NCBI GenBank assembly: GCA_031271975.1
Contig: JAISUR010000037.1
Location: forward strand, 434,001-498,000
Origin: Propionibacteriaceae bacterium
GTDB lineage: Bacteria > Actinomycetota > Actinomycetes > Propionibacteriales > Propionibacteriaceae
Reading direction: 5' to 3'
DNA length: 64,000 bases
The position numbers and the translations under genes are program-made. Each line of letters starts with the position of its first letter. The stretch's first letter is position 1. This document shows positions 1-8,739 of this stretch, piece by piece. The notes under the pieces are model-generated. The model had not been told where the DNA came from and ran no database searches. It saw nothing but the letters and a program-made list of their open reading frames with translations.

Positions 1-3000
1 GTTGAGCGCGTAGCACATGTCTGCGGGGTCGTCCGGGTTGATCGTGTCCGGCGTCTCGCCCACCTGGTAGTACACCGACGTGGTCTGATCGCCCTGCGGA
101 TTAGCCAAGCCGTAGCCGCCGGAGCCGCCCCACGAGTCCACCGGGGCGTTGAACAGCGCGGCCTGGCATTCCTCGACGACGTACTTTCCCGCCGGGAGTT
201 CGGTGGAGCGCCCAGAATTCGACCCGTCCACGGACGACTTGCCGATGGTCATGGTCTCGATCAACTGGCCCTTCTTGTCTGTCGCCAGATCGTCGTAGGC
301 GTAGACGCAGAACTTCGCGTCGAGCACCTTGAAGTCGTCCCAAGCCCCGTCTGCCGCGAACCCGTTTTCGACGGTCTCACCGTCGGCCAGCTTGATCGGC
401 AGTTTGTAGACGTCGATGTGGTAGGCGTCGGTCTGGTTCAGCAACGCGTGCCGGCCGTCCGAGTCCGCGGCCCAGGCGTCAGTGTCGTCCGGGTCGTCAC
501 CGCGCACGGCCACCCACTTGTTCGAAACCCAGGCGAAGTGGAAGGTGACTTGCAGAGGTTCGTATTCCAGTCCGTCCACGGAATCCTGCGGGATTTCGGG
601 CACGAAGACTTCCGTCAACGTGTAGGTGCGGTACGGATCAAGCCCGCCGAAGTCGATGCGGCCGTTGCCGTCGCTGCACGTGACGGAATCCAGATCGGCG
701 CAATCACCGCCCGCTGACGCGTATGCGACCGTGCTGGGCACCGTTGCTGTTTCTACGATGTTGCCCTGGCCATCCAACTCGTAGTAGTTGCCCAAGTCGT
801 CCGAGAGGATGAAACCCGCGCCCAGCAACGGCTGGCGCTGCCGCTCGCCCGCGTTGTTCCACTCGTTGACCAACCCGTATTTCACGAAGCCGATCGACAC
901 CTTCTTGGTGTTCCCGACAGTGACCGCCGTGGTGACCTGGGTGGTGCCGTTGGAAGCCGTGGGCGCGAACGACACCGTGGAACTGGGTTGCGGTGTGGCC
1001 GGGGCGCCGTCGGCGTCGACCCAGGAGAAGGTGGGATAGCCGTCGGAATCGATCGAGACGCGCAGGCGCACCGCGTTGGGAACAAATGTGGCGCCGGCGT
1101 TGGATTCGCCCACATAGTAGGTGCCTGGGGCCAGTCCGGCGAAGTCCGCCCGGCCGTTGGAGTCGGTGGTCTGCGTGGCGCAGTCAGCGCTGAGCGCCAA
1201 GTCCGAGCACAGCGAGAAGCTGATGTTGCCGATCTTGGTCGTGGTGCCGGAGACCACCTTGGTCAGGTTGAGAGTGTTCTTGGGGACGTTGGTGAACTTG
1301 CCCAGGTCGATGGTTTGCACGGTGGTGTCGTGGTAGTCGGCCGTGGTCACCTGGAACTTCAGGTGAGCGGGGACATCGCCGGCGGGCACGCTCGTCGCCA
1401 CGGTCCCGCCCGGAACGAACACGTCGAAATAGTCTGGCGCGACGAAGTTGGCGCTGGGCAGCGCCGTTTCAGCCAGCGCGTAATCGCCCGCGGTCAAGTA
1501 GGTGGCCGCCGGCAACGTGATGTTGCCCGAGGCGTCCACAGCAGCCGTGGCGACCAGGGTGTAGTCGGCTCCGTCCAGTTTGTAAAGCGAGAACTTCGCC
1601 GCCGTCATCCCGGACGTCGAATCCGTCTTCGCGGCGTTGTCGTGGCGCACCTTCTTGGCTGCGGCCTTGGGCAGGAACTTCCACACGAACACACCCGTCT
1701 GCACGCTCGCGCCCGGAGTGATCACGCCAGAGACGACGCTGGCCGCGGCAACGGCGTTCACACCCGCGTCCACCGTCACCTGGACGGTGGCGCCTGGGCT
1801 GGCCGGCGCGTTGTCAGAACCCATCGTCGCCCACAGGTAGCCGCCAGTCGGGGCGGGTTTCGCGGTGATGGTGTACGTCCCGTCGGGCACGAATTCCGTG
1901 TACACACCGCCGACGCCCACCGTAACGTCCTTCTTGCAGTCGTTGTCCCAGGCCACGTCGTCGGCCGTGCAAGTGGTCTTCTCAATGGTGAAAGTGCCCG
2001 AGAGTACATTGCCCGCGGCGTTGAAGTTCTGGATCGCGAGCGCGCCGTAACTCGACTTGTTCACATGGCGCTCGATGCCGATGTTGTCCGAATCCACGCC
2101 AGTCGTCGCGGGCTGCGGGTTCACCAGCGAGGCGTCGGCGGAATAGAAGTGGCCGTCGAACTCCCCTTTGGTAATGGTCAGACGCAGGTCGTCGCCGCCG
2201 TATAGCTGGTAGCGGTCGGAAGCGTCGACGCCGTTAACCTCCAGCGCGTACTCCCGCACGCAGTAGGTGCCGCCCAGGACGGATTCGGCCACCCAATTCA
2301 CTTGGTTCGAGGTGAGCGTAAAGGTGAAGACCTGGCCGTTCATCTCCAGCGGGTCAGAAGCGCAAACCCCGTTCTCGAACGGGTACAGCTTGTAATGCGC
2401 CGCGAAGCTGCCGTTGCCGGCCGCCGATCCGTTCAGGTCTTTCGCGGAGCCGTCGGCGTTCTCGTTGACCAGCGTCCCGTCGGGCAGTTGCAGCAGCTTG
2501 CCGGCGCGGAACCCACCGTAGTTGGCTTTGAAGAACGCCGTGTACACGTTCAACTCGCTGCCGTCGCCGGTTTCCAGTTCGAAGACGTCCGTAAGCGCCG
2601 GAGTGGCGGTGGTGCCCGGCTCCACCGAATGCAGCTCCTGGGTGGCGTCCGAGGTCAAGTTGCCCACGTAATAGGTGGCATGGAGCGGGACGAGTTCGAA
2701 ATCTATGTACCAGCCGTTCGAATCCGAGTGGGCCGCCGAAGACGTGCCGGTGAACAGCGGCGCGGGATCCCCGATTTGCGCGTACAGGCCGAGCGTGGCC
2801 GCCCACGTTTCGAACTCGTCGGGATAAATGAATGCCTTTTGCTTCTTCGGATACACGCGCACAAACCCGTGGCTGGTCGCCTCGTTGGCCACCAAGAACC
2901 GCGCCGCGGACGGCGTGTAGTCCTGGCCGTTGACCGTGATCGTGGACATGCCCGTGCCCGGATCCGGTTCGCTCACCACCACGTCGGCGGCGTTGTCGAT

Positions 3001-4650
3001 GGAGTCGTAAGGAATCTGCCAGGTCACGTCCGTGTTGATCGAATGCGCGGCGTCGCCGAGTTCGTAAAGCTTGTAGCTGCCCGGTTCGACCGCCGTGAAC
3101 GTGGCCAGCGACTCGACTGCCCCCAGCGTGACATGCTGCTCGTAGCTGACTTCGGGGAAAACCGGCGTGGCGGTGCCCGGCTCGACCTGGACCAGCTTGA
3201 ATGTGACCTTGGACTGGCTGCCGTCGGCGTACGCGTTGTCCTCCCACGCGCGGGCCAGGCCGGTGGTGTAGTTGCGGGTCTCGCCGGAGGCGCTCAGTTG
3301 CTTGGACACCGCCAGGGAAGGCAAGGCGGGCGCGTCTTGATACCAGCCGAAAGCCACTTCGGCGGTATTGCCGCCGCCAGCCGTCTCGACATGCGTGGTC
3401 ACGGGGGTATAGGTGAGCTGGGCTTGGTTGAAGACCTGTTGCGGTCCCGCGAGGATCGGAGTCTGGTTGCGCAGGTTCGTGTAGTCGTCCTTGTCGAACG
3501 TGACATCGACGTAGACATCGCGGTTCGGGTAGTAATCGCCCGGGCTCGGTTCGGGCATGTCGAAGTCGAGTTGCGTGGAGGTGGGCGTCGGGTTGCTGAC
3601 GGTGGCCGGGATCACCCCGCCGCCAGCCAGGTAGACCCTGATCGCGGTGGGGGCGCCGTCCGCCGCGTAGCCGGAGATGGTGTCCGTGACGTGCAGCCCT
3701 TCCAGCTTGAGGCGTCCCAAGCCGGACGAGTTCTTGTTGGAGGCGACAGCCAGCTTGTAGGTGATCGTGTAGGAATCCTCCGCGTCGCCGTCAGTGGCCA
3801 CATCCGCGTACGCACGCGCTCGCAGACTGGAAAAGACTTGGTCCGCGGCCGATGTCGGGGTGTCCACCGTTTTCGACACCGACCACTGCTCGTCAGCCAC
3901 GGCCGTCAAAGTGACCGTGCCCGATTGGCCATGGCCGGAGGTTTCCACGATCCCGGTGCCGGGCTGCCCCGCCGACGGTATCCCCTCGGCTTCGAAGACC
4001 CAAGCCCGCAGTTCGATTTGGGTCCCGTCCGGGGTCGTCCCGTTGTCGAACAGGTATTCCACGCGCAGGTTGGGCATATACGTCGCGCCGTAGTCGGTCT
4101 TCTTCCAGATCAGGAAAGCCTTGGGCAGGGTCACGCTCGTCCCTGGCACCGTGTAATTGGAGACGACCTGGGTGTACGCATCGCCGGACAGGGGCGAGTC
4201 CGTGTGGTCGCCGTCCAGGTACGCGGGCAGCACGATCAAAATGCCGGCGTCGTCGTCCATCGAAACGCACGGGTCGTCCGTGCCGTTGGGGCACTTCGCC
4301 TGCACTTCCAGCTTCACCTGGCCGGCCGACCCCGTCAACACCTGATCACTGCCCACCACGGTGAGGTTGACCGTCAGGTTGGAGTTGATGTCGGACGGGT
4401 CGGAAGTCGCGCCCAGCATGGGAGCCGACTGTCTTTGGGAGGGCTGGGTGGCCGGCGCCGCTTCCATCTGCGGCTCCGGCTCCGGTCCCGGCTCCGCTTC
4501 GGCGGGCTCCTCGGCTGGATCCGGCTCAGCCGTGAGCGAAGGCTCAGGCGTTGTTGGCGGATCGTCACCATAGGCCGACGGCGTGAGATACCCCACACCA
4601 AGTGAAAGAGACAGCGCTGCAATGGCAGCGCGCACCAGTACGCGCTTCAT
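1..4650 (-). CDS. Large secreted Cna-B/SpaA-type surface protein (5' part, runs off the window)
   Basis: One frame stays open from the ATG at 4650 to the window edge, giving at least 1550 residues. The N-terminus is a Sec signal peptide: basic MKRVLVR, a hydrophobic stretch and a likely cleavage after AYG at about residue 28. A Pro/Glu-rich linker follows. The rest is beta-rich, and its distal third holds at least four tandem Cna-B/prealbumin-like modules of the form 'KFSLYK...YALAET' (others: ISFSLC...YYVGES, FILSDD...YTLTEV, KFCVYA...YVVEEC). Such modules build the stalks of Gram-positive adhesins and pilins and often carry isopeptide bonds. A GGGGAG Shine-Dalgarno sequence sits 9 bases before the ATG. 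The C-terminus, where an LPxTG sorting signal would be expected, lies outside the window, so cell-wall anchoring is inferred. Long open frames on the opposite strand are composition shadows. Confidence 0.9.
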   Translation of the reverse strand, partial: MKRVLVRAAIAALSLSLGVGYLTPSAYGDDPPTTPEPSLTAEPDPAEEPAEAEPGPEPEPQMEAAPATQPSQRQSAPMLGATSDPSDINSNLTVNLTVVGSDQVLTGSAGQVKLEVQAKCPNGTDDPCVSMDDDAGILIVLPAYLDGDHTDSPLSGDAYTQVVSNYTVPGTSVTLPKAFLIWKKTDYGATYMPNLRVEYLFDNGTTPDGTQIELRAWVFEAEGIPSAGQPGTGIVETSGHGQSGTVTLTAVADEQWSVSKTVDTPTSAADQVFSSLRARAYADVATDGDAEDSYTITYKLAVASNKNSSGLGRLKLEGLHVTDTISGYAADGAPTAIRVYLAGGGVIPATVSNPTPTSTQLDFDMPEPSPGDYYPNRDVYVDVTFDKDDYTNLRNQTPILAGPQQVFNQAQLTYTPVTTHVETAGGGNTAEVAFGWYQDAPALPSLAVSKQLSASGETRNYTTGLARAWEDNAYADGSQSKVTFKLVQVEPGTATPVFPEVSYEQHVTLGAVESLATFTAVEPGSYKLYELGDAAHSINTDVTWQIPYDSIDNAADVVVSEPDPGTGMSTITVNGQDYTPSAARFLVANEATSHGFVRVYPKKQKAFIYPDEFETWAATLGLYAQIGDPAPLFTGTSSAAHSDSNGWYIDFELVPLHATYYVGNLTSDATQELHSVEPGTTATPALTDVFELETGDGSELNVYTAFFKANYGGFRAGKLLQLPDGTLVNENADGSAKDLNGSAAGNGSFAAHYKLYPFENGVCASDPLEMNGQVFTFTLTSNQVNWVAESVLGGTYCVREYALEVNGVDASDRYQLYGGDDLRLTITKGEFDGHFYSADASLVNPQPATTGVDSDNIGIERHVNKSSYGALAIQNFNAAGNVLSGTFTIEKTTCTADDVAWDNDCKKDVTVGVGGVYTEFVPDGTYTITAKPAPTGGYLWATMGSDNAPASPGATVQVTVDAGVNAVAAASVVSGVITPGASVQTGVFVWKFLPKAAAKKVRHDNAAKTDSTSGMTAAKFSLYKLDGADYTLVATAAVDASGNITLPAATYLTAGDYALAETALPSANFVAPDYFDVFVPGGTVATSVPAGDVPAHLKFQVTTADYHDTTVQTIDLGKFTNVPKNTLNLTKVVSGTTTKIGNISFSLCSDLALSADCATQTTDSNGRADFAGLAPGTYYVGESNAGATFVPNAVRLRVSIDSDGYPTFSWVDADGAPATPQPSSTVSFAPTASNGTTQVTTAVTVGNTKKVSIGFVKYGLVNEWNNAGERQRQPLLGAGFILSDDLGNYYELDGQGNIVETATVPSTVAYASAGGDCADLDSVTCSDGNGRIDFGGLDPYRTYTLTEVFVPEIPQDSVDGLEYEPLQVTFHFAWVSNKWVAVRGDDPDDTDAWAADSDGRHALLNQTDAYHIDVYKLPIKLADGETVENGFAADGAWDDFKVLDAKFCVYAYDDLATDKKGQLIETMTIGKSSVDGSNSGRSTELPAGKYVVEECQAALFNAPVDSWGGSGGYGLANPQGDQTTSVYYQVGETPDTINPDDPADMCYALN

Positions 4651-4708
4651 AATACGACACTCCCCGTCAGTGTCTGCCAGGCTCCCGTTATGACCCGGAC
4701 TTGTTCCC

Positions 4709-4737
4709 ATCATAGGCCTAAATCGATCAAGTTCCAA
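4709..4737 (-). promoter_or_regulatory. Sigma-70-type promoter of the surface protein gene
   Basis: On the minus strand TTGGAA is followed after exactly 17 bases by TATGAT, a close match to housekeeping -35/-10 boxes. Transcription would start near 4702, leaving a leader of about 50 bases before the ATG at 4650 that includes the GGGGAG ribosome site. Confidence 0.55.
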
Positions 4738-4868
4738 CGTAATTCAGCTAGCAGCTTGAGAGTTTCGCTCTTGCACTCCCGCAGTTGAGTACGTACCCAC
4801 TTGAGACTTGGGCACCTACGGCTGGGGCCGAAGCGCAGTCTTCCGCGCGCAGACGGCCTTCTTTTCGC

Positions 4869-4874
4869 TAGCCT
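4869..4874 (+). promoter_or_regulatory. Candidate -10 box of corA (leaderless)
   Basis: TAGCCT ends 7 bases before the corA ATG at 4882, and no Shine-Dalgarno sequence is visible. This fits leaderless transcription, which is common in actinomycetes. Confidence 0.4.
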
Positions 4875-4881
4875 TTGCTAC

Positions 4882-5931
4882 ATGACCCAAACTCCCGCGG
4901 AACATGCTGAAGCAAAGATCTTCACCGCCGCGCTCTACGAGAACGGGCGGCGTGTCGCCACCACCGATTCCGTGGCCGAAACGCACGCCGAACTGGTCAA
5001 ACGTCCCAACGCGATGGCCTGGGTCGGCATGTACCGGCCCACCGTCGCCACGCTCAAACTCATCGGCGAGTTGTTCGATGTGCACCCCTTGGCGCTCGAA
5101 GACGCCATCAAGGGGCGACAACGCCCCAAGGTCGACCGCTACCCCGGCTCCATGTTGACCGTGGTCCACCCCGCCCGTTTCCGCGAGAAGCGCGACAAAG
5201 TGGACATCGGCGAAATCCACGTGCTGTCCGGCCCCAACTTCGCCTTCACCATCCGCCACTGCGACATCCCCGCGCTCGACGGCGTGCGCGAGCGGATGGA
5301 AGACGAGCCTGACCTGCTCAGCGCCGGGCCAATAGCGGTCGTCTACGGCGCACTCGACGCCGTCGTCGATTTGTATGTGCCCGTGGTAGAAGAGCTCCAG
5401 GACACCATCGACGACATGGAGACCGAGCTTTTCGGCGGCAACTTCGACCTTTCGCGGCGGATCTACGACCTGTCCCAGCAAGTCGCCGGTTTCGGGCGCG
5501 CCGTGCGTTCCACAGAGCGCATCGTCGACGACCTGACCACGGATTGGGCCAAAGACCACGTCCACCAAGACTTGCGCGCGTACCTGCACGACGTGGAAGA
5601 CCACCTCGCGCGGGCCCGCGAGCGAGCCGACGGAATGCACGAGTCGCTGCGCGGCATCTTGAGTGTGCAGGCCTCCCTGGTGGCGCAACAGCAAAGCGAA
5701 GAAATGCGGGCGCTCTCACTCAGCGAAGCAGCTGAGAACCGCCAAATGAAACGCATCTCGGCGGTCGCGGGAATCCTCTTCGCACCGACCATCATTACCG
5801 GCATCTATGGCATGAACTTCGCCAACATGCCCGAGCTTGAATGGCCCTTTGGCTACCTGTTCGCGCTCAGCCTGATGGCCGCCCTGGCGTTGCTTTTCTT
5901 CATCCTCTTCAAACGCAAGAATTGGCTTTGA
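4882..5931 (+). CDS. corA: CorA-family magnesium/cobalt channel
   Basis: A 349-residue protein with the CorA layout: soluble alpha/beta N-terminal domain, long helical stalk (about residues 190-285) and two C-terminal membrane helices. The signature GMN ends the first helix (GIYGMNFANMPELEWPFGY) and the short tail FKRKNWL faces the cytoplasm. The family forms pentameric channels that carry Mg2+, and often Co2+ or Ni2+, along the membrane potential. The frame is open upstream to a TTG at 4801, but MTQTPAEHAEAK at 4882 is preferred because TAGCCT lies 7 bases upstream and the extra 27 residues look random. The gene is monocistronic and divergent from the surface protein gene. Confidence 0.93.
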   Translation: MTQTPAEHAEAKIFTAALYENGRRVATTDSVAETHAELVKRPNAMAWVGMYRPTVATLKLIGELFDVHPLALEDAIKGRQRPKVDRYPGSMLTVVHPARFREKRDKVDIGEIHVLSGPNFAFTIRHCDIPALDGVRERMEDEPDLLSAGPIAVVYGALDAVVDLYVPVVEELQDTIDDMETELFGGNFDLSRRIYDLSQQVAGFGRAVRSTERIVDDLTTDWAKDHVHQDLRAYLHDVEDHLARARERADGMHESLRGILSVQASLVAQQQSEEMRALSLSEAAENRQMKRISAVAGILFAPTIITGIYGMNFANMPELEWPFGYLFALSLMAALALLFFILFKRKNWL

Positions 5932-6137
5932 ATTGGCTGTGAATCAAAGCTGGGCAGAGGCTACATGATTTACATGAAATGTATGATGCGTGAATGCCGA
6001 ACACCACTCACAGCGGCGATATGAGTGAACTCCCACTATGCTCGGCTCCGTCAATGCGGACCTGGCCAAGAATGCATCGCAACAACGACGTCAGCAATGC
6101 ATGGCCGCATTTGGCTCAATCGGCCATGAGTCCACCG

Positions 6138-6458
6138 CTATGAGGCATCGAGTTTGAGGTACTCCTGGCCCCACTCTTCCATTTGATCCATGACGGACTG
6201 CAGCGCCCTTCCGACCGGCGTGAGTTCGTACTCCACGCGCGGAGGTACTTCTGGGAAGACCGTGCGTGTCACCAAACCATCACGCTCCATCGCGCGCAAG
6301 TTGTCGGTCAGCACCTTTTGCGAGATGCCGGAGATCCCCCGACGCAACTCGCCGAAGCGGCGCTTGCCGCCCAGCAGTTCCCGCAAAATGAACAACTTCC
6401 ATTTGTTGCCGACCAGAGCAATCGTCAGCGCTATAGGGCAGCGCTTTTCCGTTGCCAT
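6138..6458 (-). CDS. HxlR-family winged-helix transcriptional regulator
   Basis: A 106-residue HxlR-type MarR-like regulator. It begins MATEKRCPIALT, with the family's conserved N-terminal cysteine (Cys7), which is redox-active in some relatives. The winged helix follows (KWKLFILREL...RFGELRRG...SQKVLTDNLRAMERDGLV), with wing PRVEYELTPVG and a dimerisation helix at the C-terminus. The frame is open further upstream, but the ATG at 6458 has a strong GAAGGGGG ribosome site and matches family starts. It is not obviously co-transcribed with the ABC genes upstream. Its own leader contains a dyad and repeated TATACT boxes, so autoregulation is plausible. The inducer is unknown. Confidence 0.88.
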   Translation of the reverse strand: MATEKRCPIALTIALVGNKWKLFILRELLGGKRRFGELRRGISGISQKVLTDNLRAMERDGLVTRTVFPEVPPRVEYELTPVGRALQSVMDQMEEWGQEYLKLDAS

Positions 6459-6503
6459 TGTTCCCCCTTCAATAGTCACCTGGACGTTCCTTACTGGTCC
6501 ACT

Positions 6504-6529
6504 TGAACTCACTCGGGCGAGCAAGTTCA
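6504..6529. promoter_or_regulatory. 26-bp dyad in the hxlR leader (candidate operator)
   Basis: TGAACT...AGTTCA outer arms and CTCG-GG-CGAG inner arms form a symmetric palindrome with only two mismatched positions per side. It lies between the candidate -10 boxes (6539-6565) and the hxlR start at 6458, a typical place for an autorepressor site. Confidence 0.45.
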
Positions 6530-6538
6530 CTAAAAAAC

Positions 6539-6565
6539 AGTATAACTCCAGAACAAAAAGTATAA
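6539..6565 (-). promoter_or_regulatory. Tandem TTATACT boxes upstream of hxlR
   Basis: Reading towards hxlR, TTATACT occurs twice (6565-6559 and 6545-6539), spaced 20 bp. Either TATACT can serve as a -10 element. The repeat spans two helical turns and could also be a direct-repeat binding site. The rest of the gene-free stretch 6459-6790 holds only the dyad at 6504 and a hairpin at 6735. Confidence 0.4.
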
Positions 6566-6734
6566 TCGCCCCTATTACGTTTGCGCTAGTGCGCACGCCG
6601 CCAAAGTTGGTGAATCCCATGAACGGCGTTCGTTGCCGTCATTCCTTGACAGAAGCTCCTTCTATCAATGCAAGTTACCTTACCTCCCCCCAAGTGCCAA
6701 AATCCGTCTCGAATGCTGGACGGGCTTCTTGAGT

Positions 6735-6753
6735 CCCGCTGGGCTTAAGCGGG
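6735..6753 (+). terminator. Small hairpin with T-run
   Basis: CCCGCT and AGCGGG flank a 7-base loop and are followed by TTTT on the plus strand. The ABC operon ends just beyond at 6791 on the minus strand, so the hairpin may end that transcript without a U-run, or stop antisense transcription. Confidence 0.3.
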
Positions 6754-6790
6754 TTTTGGGGAGACTTACTTACCTACGTAAAACCAATAC

Positions 6791-7579
6791 TCAATTCAAG
6801 AGACTGCGGTCAGACAAATGCACCTTGACAGCCGCAAATTGCTCCATCAAGTCACGCACTGTGGCCTTCTTCTTTTCCTGGGAATTCAATTCGAACACTA
6901 TCCGGCCTTCATGCATCATCAGCAGCCGGTTCCCCACTTTCAAGGCCTGGGACATGTTGTGCGTCACCATCAGAGCGGTCAGCCCGTTCTCCCCCACCAC
7001 GCGCTTGGTCAGCTCCGTGACCAGTTCCGCGCGTTCCGGGTCGAGAGCGGCCGTGTGCTCGTCGAGCAGCAGGATCTGCGGATGCGTGAAAGATGCCATG
7101 AGTAGGGACAACGCCTGGCGTTGGCCACCCGACAACATACCCACGCGGGTGCGCAGCCGGTCTTCCAAACCGAGGCCCAGCACCTGCAACTGTTCCCGGA
7201 AGTTCTTCCGGCGCGCGCTAGAAACTCCGCGACCCAAACCGCGCGACTTGCCGCGCGTGTAGGCGATCGCCAAGTTCTGCTCGATGGTCAGGTGCGGCGC
7301 GGTGCCCGCCTGCGGATCCTGGAAGACCCGGGCGATCATCGCCGCCCGCCGGTGCTCCTTGAGTTTCGTCACGTCGCGATCGTCGATGGTGATCGCGCCG
7401 CCGTCGCAGGACAACGTGCCGGCCACCACATTCAGCAGCGTCGACTTGCCCGCCCCGTTGGAGCCGATGACGGTGGCGAAATCGCCCTTGGCCAGATGCA
7501 GGTCCACGTCGCGCAGCGCCCGGCGTTCGTTCGTGGTGCCCGGGAAGAACGTCTTGCTCACTTGGTCCAACCGCAACAT
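6791..7579 (-). CDS. ABC transporter ATP-binding protein (TrpZ-like)
   Basis: A 262-residue ABC ATPase with Walker A GSNGAGKST (residues 39-47), Q-loop VFQDPQ, signature LSGGQRQ, Walker B LLLDEH and switch histidine VTHNMSQ. It energises the permease encoded just upstream. The start is the ATG at 7579, whose A is shared with the permease stop (TGATG), and GGAGG lies 7 bases upstream, so the two genes are translationally coupled. A GTG one codon earlier is possible but less well placed. With its permease and binding protein it matches the TrpXYZ-type importers with an ABC_sub_bind (PF04392) lipoprotein. Some members import tryptophan or related aromatic compounds, but the substrate here is not proven. 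Confidence 0.88.
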   Translation of the reverse strand: MLRLDQVSKTFFPGTTNERRALRDVDLHLAKGDFATVIGSNGAGKSTLLNVVAGTLSCDGGAITIDDRDVTKLKEHRRAAMIARVFQDPQAGTAPHLTIEQNLAIAYTRGKSRGLGRGVSSARRKNFREQLQVLGLGLEDRLRTRVGMLSGGQRQALSLLMASFTHPQILLLDEHTAALDPERAELVTELTKRVVGENGLTALMVTHNMSQALKVGNRLLMMHEGRIVFELNSQEKKKATVRDLMEQFAAVKVHLSDRSLLN

Positions 7580-8628
7580 CACAGTTCCTCCTCATCGGCC
7601 CAGGGCGCCCTGGCGTCCGAGTCCGGCGTGTCCGCGTCGGGGACGACCGCGGGCGGGACCGGGGCCAGCGCGCTGGAAGTCAGCGGCTCGGGGGCACCGG
7701 TCTTGCTCCACCAGCGCGACAGCGGATTGAACGTGATGCCGTGTTTCGACGCGAGGTGCGAGATCAGCAGGGCGATGATGACCAAGACGGCGGAGATGAG
7801 TTTCATATCGCCCGGATCGGTCGCGATATGCACGTCCCCGAAGTTGAACTCCCAACTCAGCGCCCACAAAATGATCAGGCGGTACAGAATCGACCCGACC
7901 ACCGCGCCCAGAGTGGCCAAGACCATGAACCGCGTGCCCAAGACGGCGTTGCCGATGATGACCGACGCCAGGCCGACCAGGATCAGGCCGACGCCCATGG
8001 TGGAATCCGCCGAGCCGTTGAACTGCACGTACAGGGCGCCGGACAACCCCACCAAACCGTTCGACAGCATCAAGGTCACGATCTTCGTGTAGTCGGTCGA
8101 AATACCGTCCGACATGGCCATGCCGGGGTTGTCGCCGGTGGCCTGCACGGCCAAGCCGAAGTCTGTGGACAAGAACCAGTTGATGCCCACCAGCGCCACC
8201 AGCACGACCGCCGCCAAGATGGCGACCATCTCGCCCGAGTAGAGCAGATTGGCGTCCTTCAAATCCGTGAACAGATGGTGCAGCTTCTGCCCTTCGCGCA
8301 GGTTCACCCCCACGCTGGGGCCTCCCATGATGCGCAGGTTCACCGAATACAAGGCGATCATCGTGAGAATCGACGCCAACAAGCCGTCAATTTTGAGCTT
8401 GGTGTGGAGCAACCCGGTGACCAGGCCCGCCAGCGAGCCGGTCACGAAGCCGCACGCCGTGGCCAGCAGCGGATCCCACCCGTTGTAGATCAAGATGGCA
8501 GCCGTGCCGCCACCGGTCGTGAAAGACCCGTCCACGGTCAAGTCGGGCAGATCCAAGATGCGATAGGTCAAAAAGACGCCCAACGCGAGCAGCGCGAAAA
8601 TCAATCCCTGTTCAATTGCGGTGATCAC
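7579..8628 (-). CDS. ABC transporter permease (TrpY-like, BPD_transp_2 type)
   Basis: A 349-residue polytopic permease starting MITAIEQGLIFALLALGVFLTY, with repeated hydrophobic helices and the family segment DLPDLTVDGSFTTGGG. The sequence LYSVNLRIMGGPSVG and the conserved gene order place it with permeases paired with PF04392 binding proteins. The start is GTG at 8628 with only a weak ribosome site. The last 40 residues are a Pro/Asp/Glu-rich cytoplasmic tail, longer than usual for the family. Its stop codon overlaps the ATPase start. A hairpin separates it from the binding-protein gene upstream, which would let the lipoprotein be made in excess. Confidence 0.85.
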   Translation of the reverse strand: MITAIEQGLIFALLALGVFLTYRILDLPDLTVDGSFTTGGGTAAILIYNGWDPLLATACGFVTGSLAGLVTGLLHTKLKIDGLLASILTMIALYSVNLRIMGGPSVGVNLREGQKLHHLFTDLKDANLLYSGEMVAILAAVVLVALVGINWFLSTDFGLAVQATGDNPGMAMSDGISTDYTKIVTLMLSNGLVGLSGALYVQFNGSADSTMGVGLILVGLASVIIGNAVLGTRFMVLATLGAVVGSILYRLIILWALSWEFNFGDVHIATDPGDMKLISAVLVIIALLISHLASKHGITFNPLSRWWSKTGAPEPLTSSALAPVPPAVVPDADTPDSDARAPWADEEEL

Positions 8629-8699
8629 TGATACCCACTATTCCTCTCACCAAGCGAAGAAAGCATACCGGGATGCCGCTGGGACCACCGAAAAACCGG

Positions 8700-8730
8700 T
8701 GCAGGCCGCCTAACCTGTCGGTGGCCTGCA
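8700..8730 (-). terminator. Hairpin between binding protein and permease (attenuator or mRNA stabiliser)
   Basis: TGCAGGCC and GGCCTGCA form a perfect 8-bp stem around a 15-base loop just after the lipoprotein stop. It is followed by ACCGGTTTTTCGGT. Such hairpins often give partial termination or protect the upstream message, raising binding protein over permease. Confidence 0.5.
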
Positions 8731-8739
8731 TCCGCAGCG

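Noticed and set aside
988-4605. Long plus-strand open frames (988-2205 and 2302-4605) opposite the surface protein gene
   Set aside because: They are Arg/Gly/Val-rich with no family pattern, and lie antisense to a continuous signal-peptide/Cna-B frame.
5932-6137. Possible small genes in the corA-hxlR gap
   Set aside because: Several ATG codons but no frame with a ribosome site or sensible length; the region appears non-coding.
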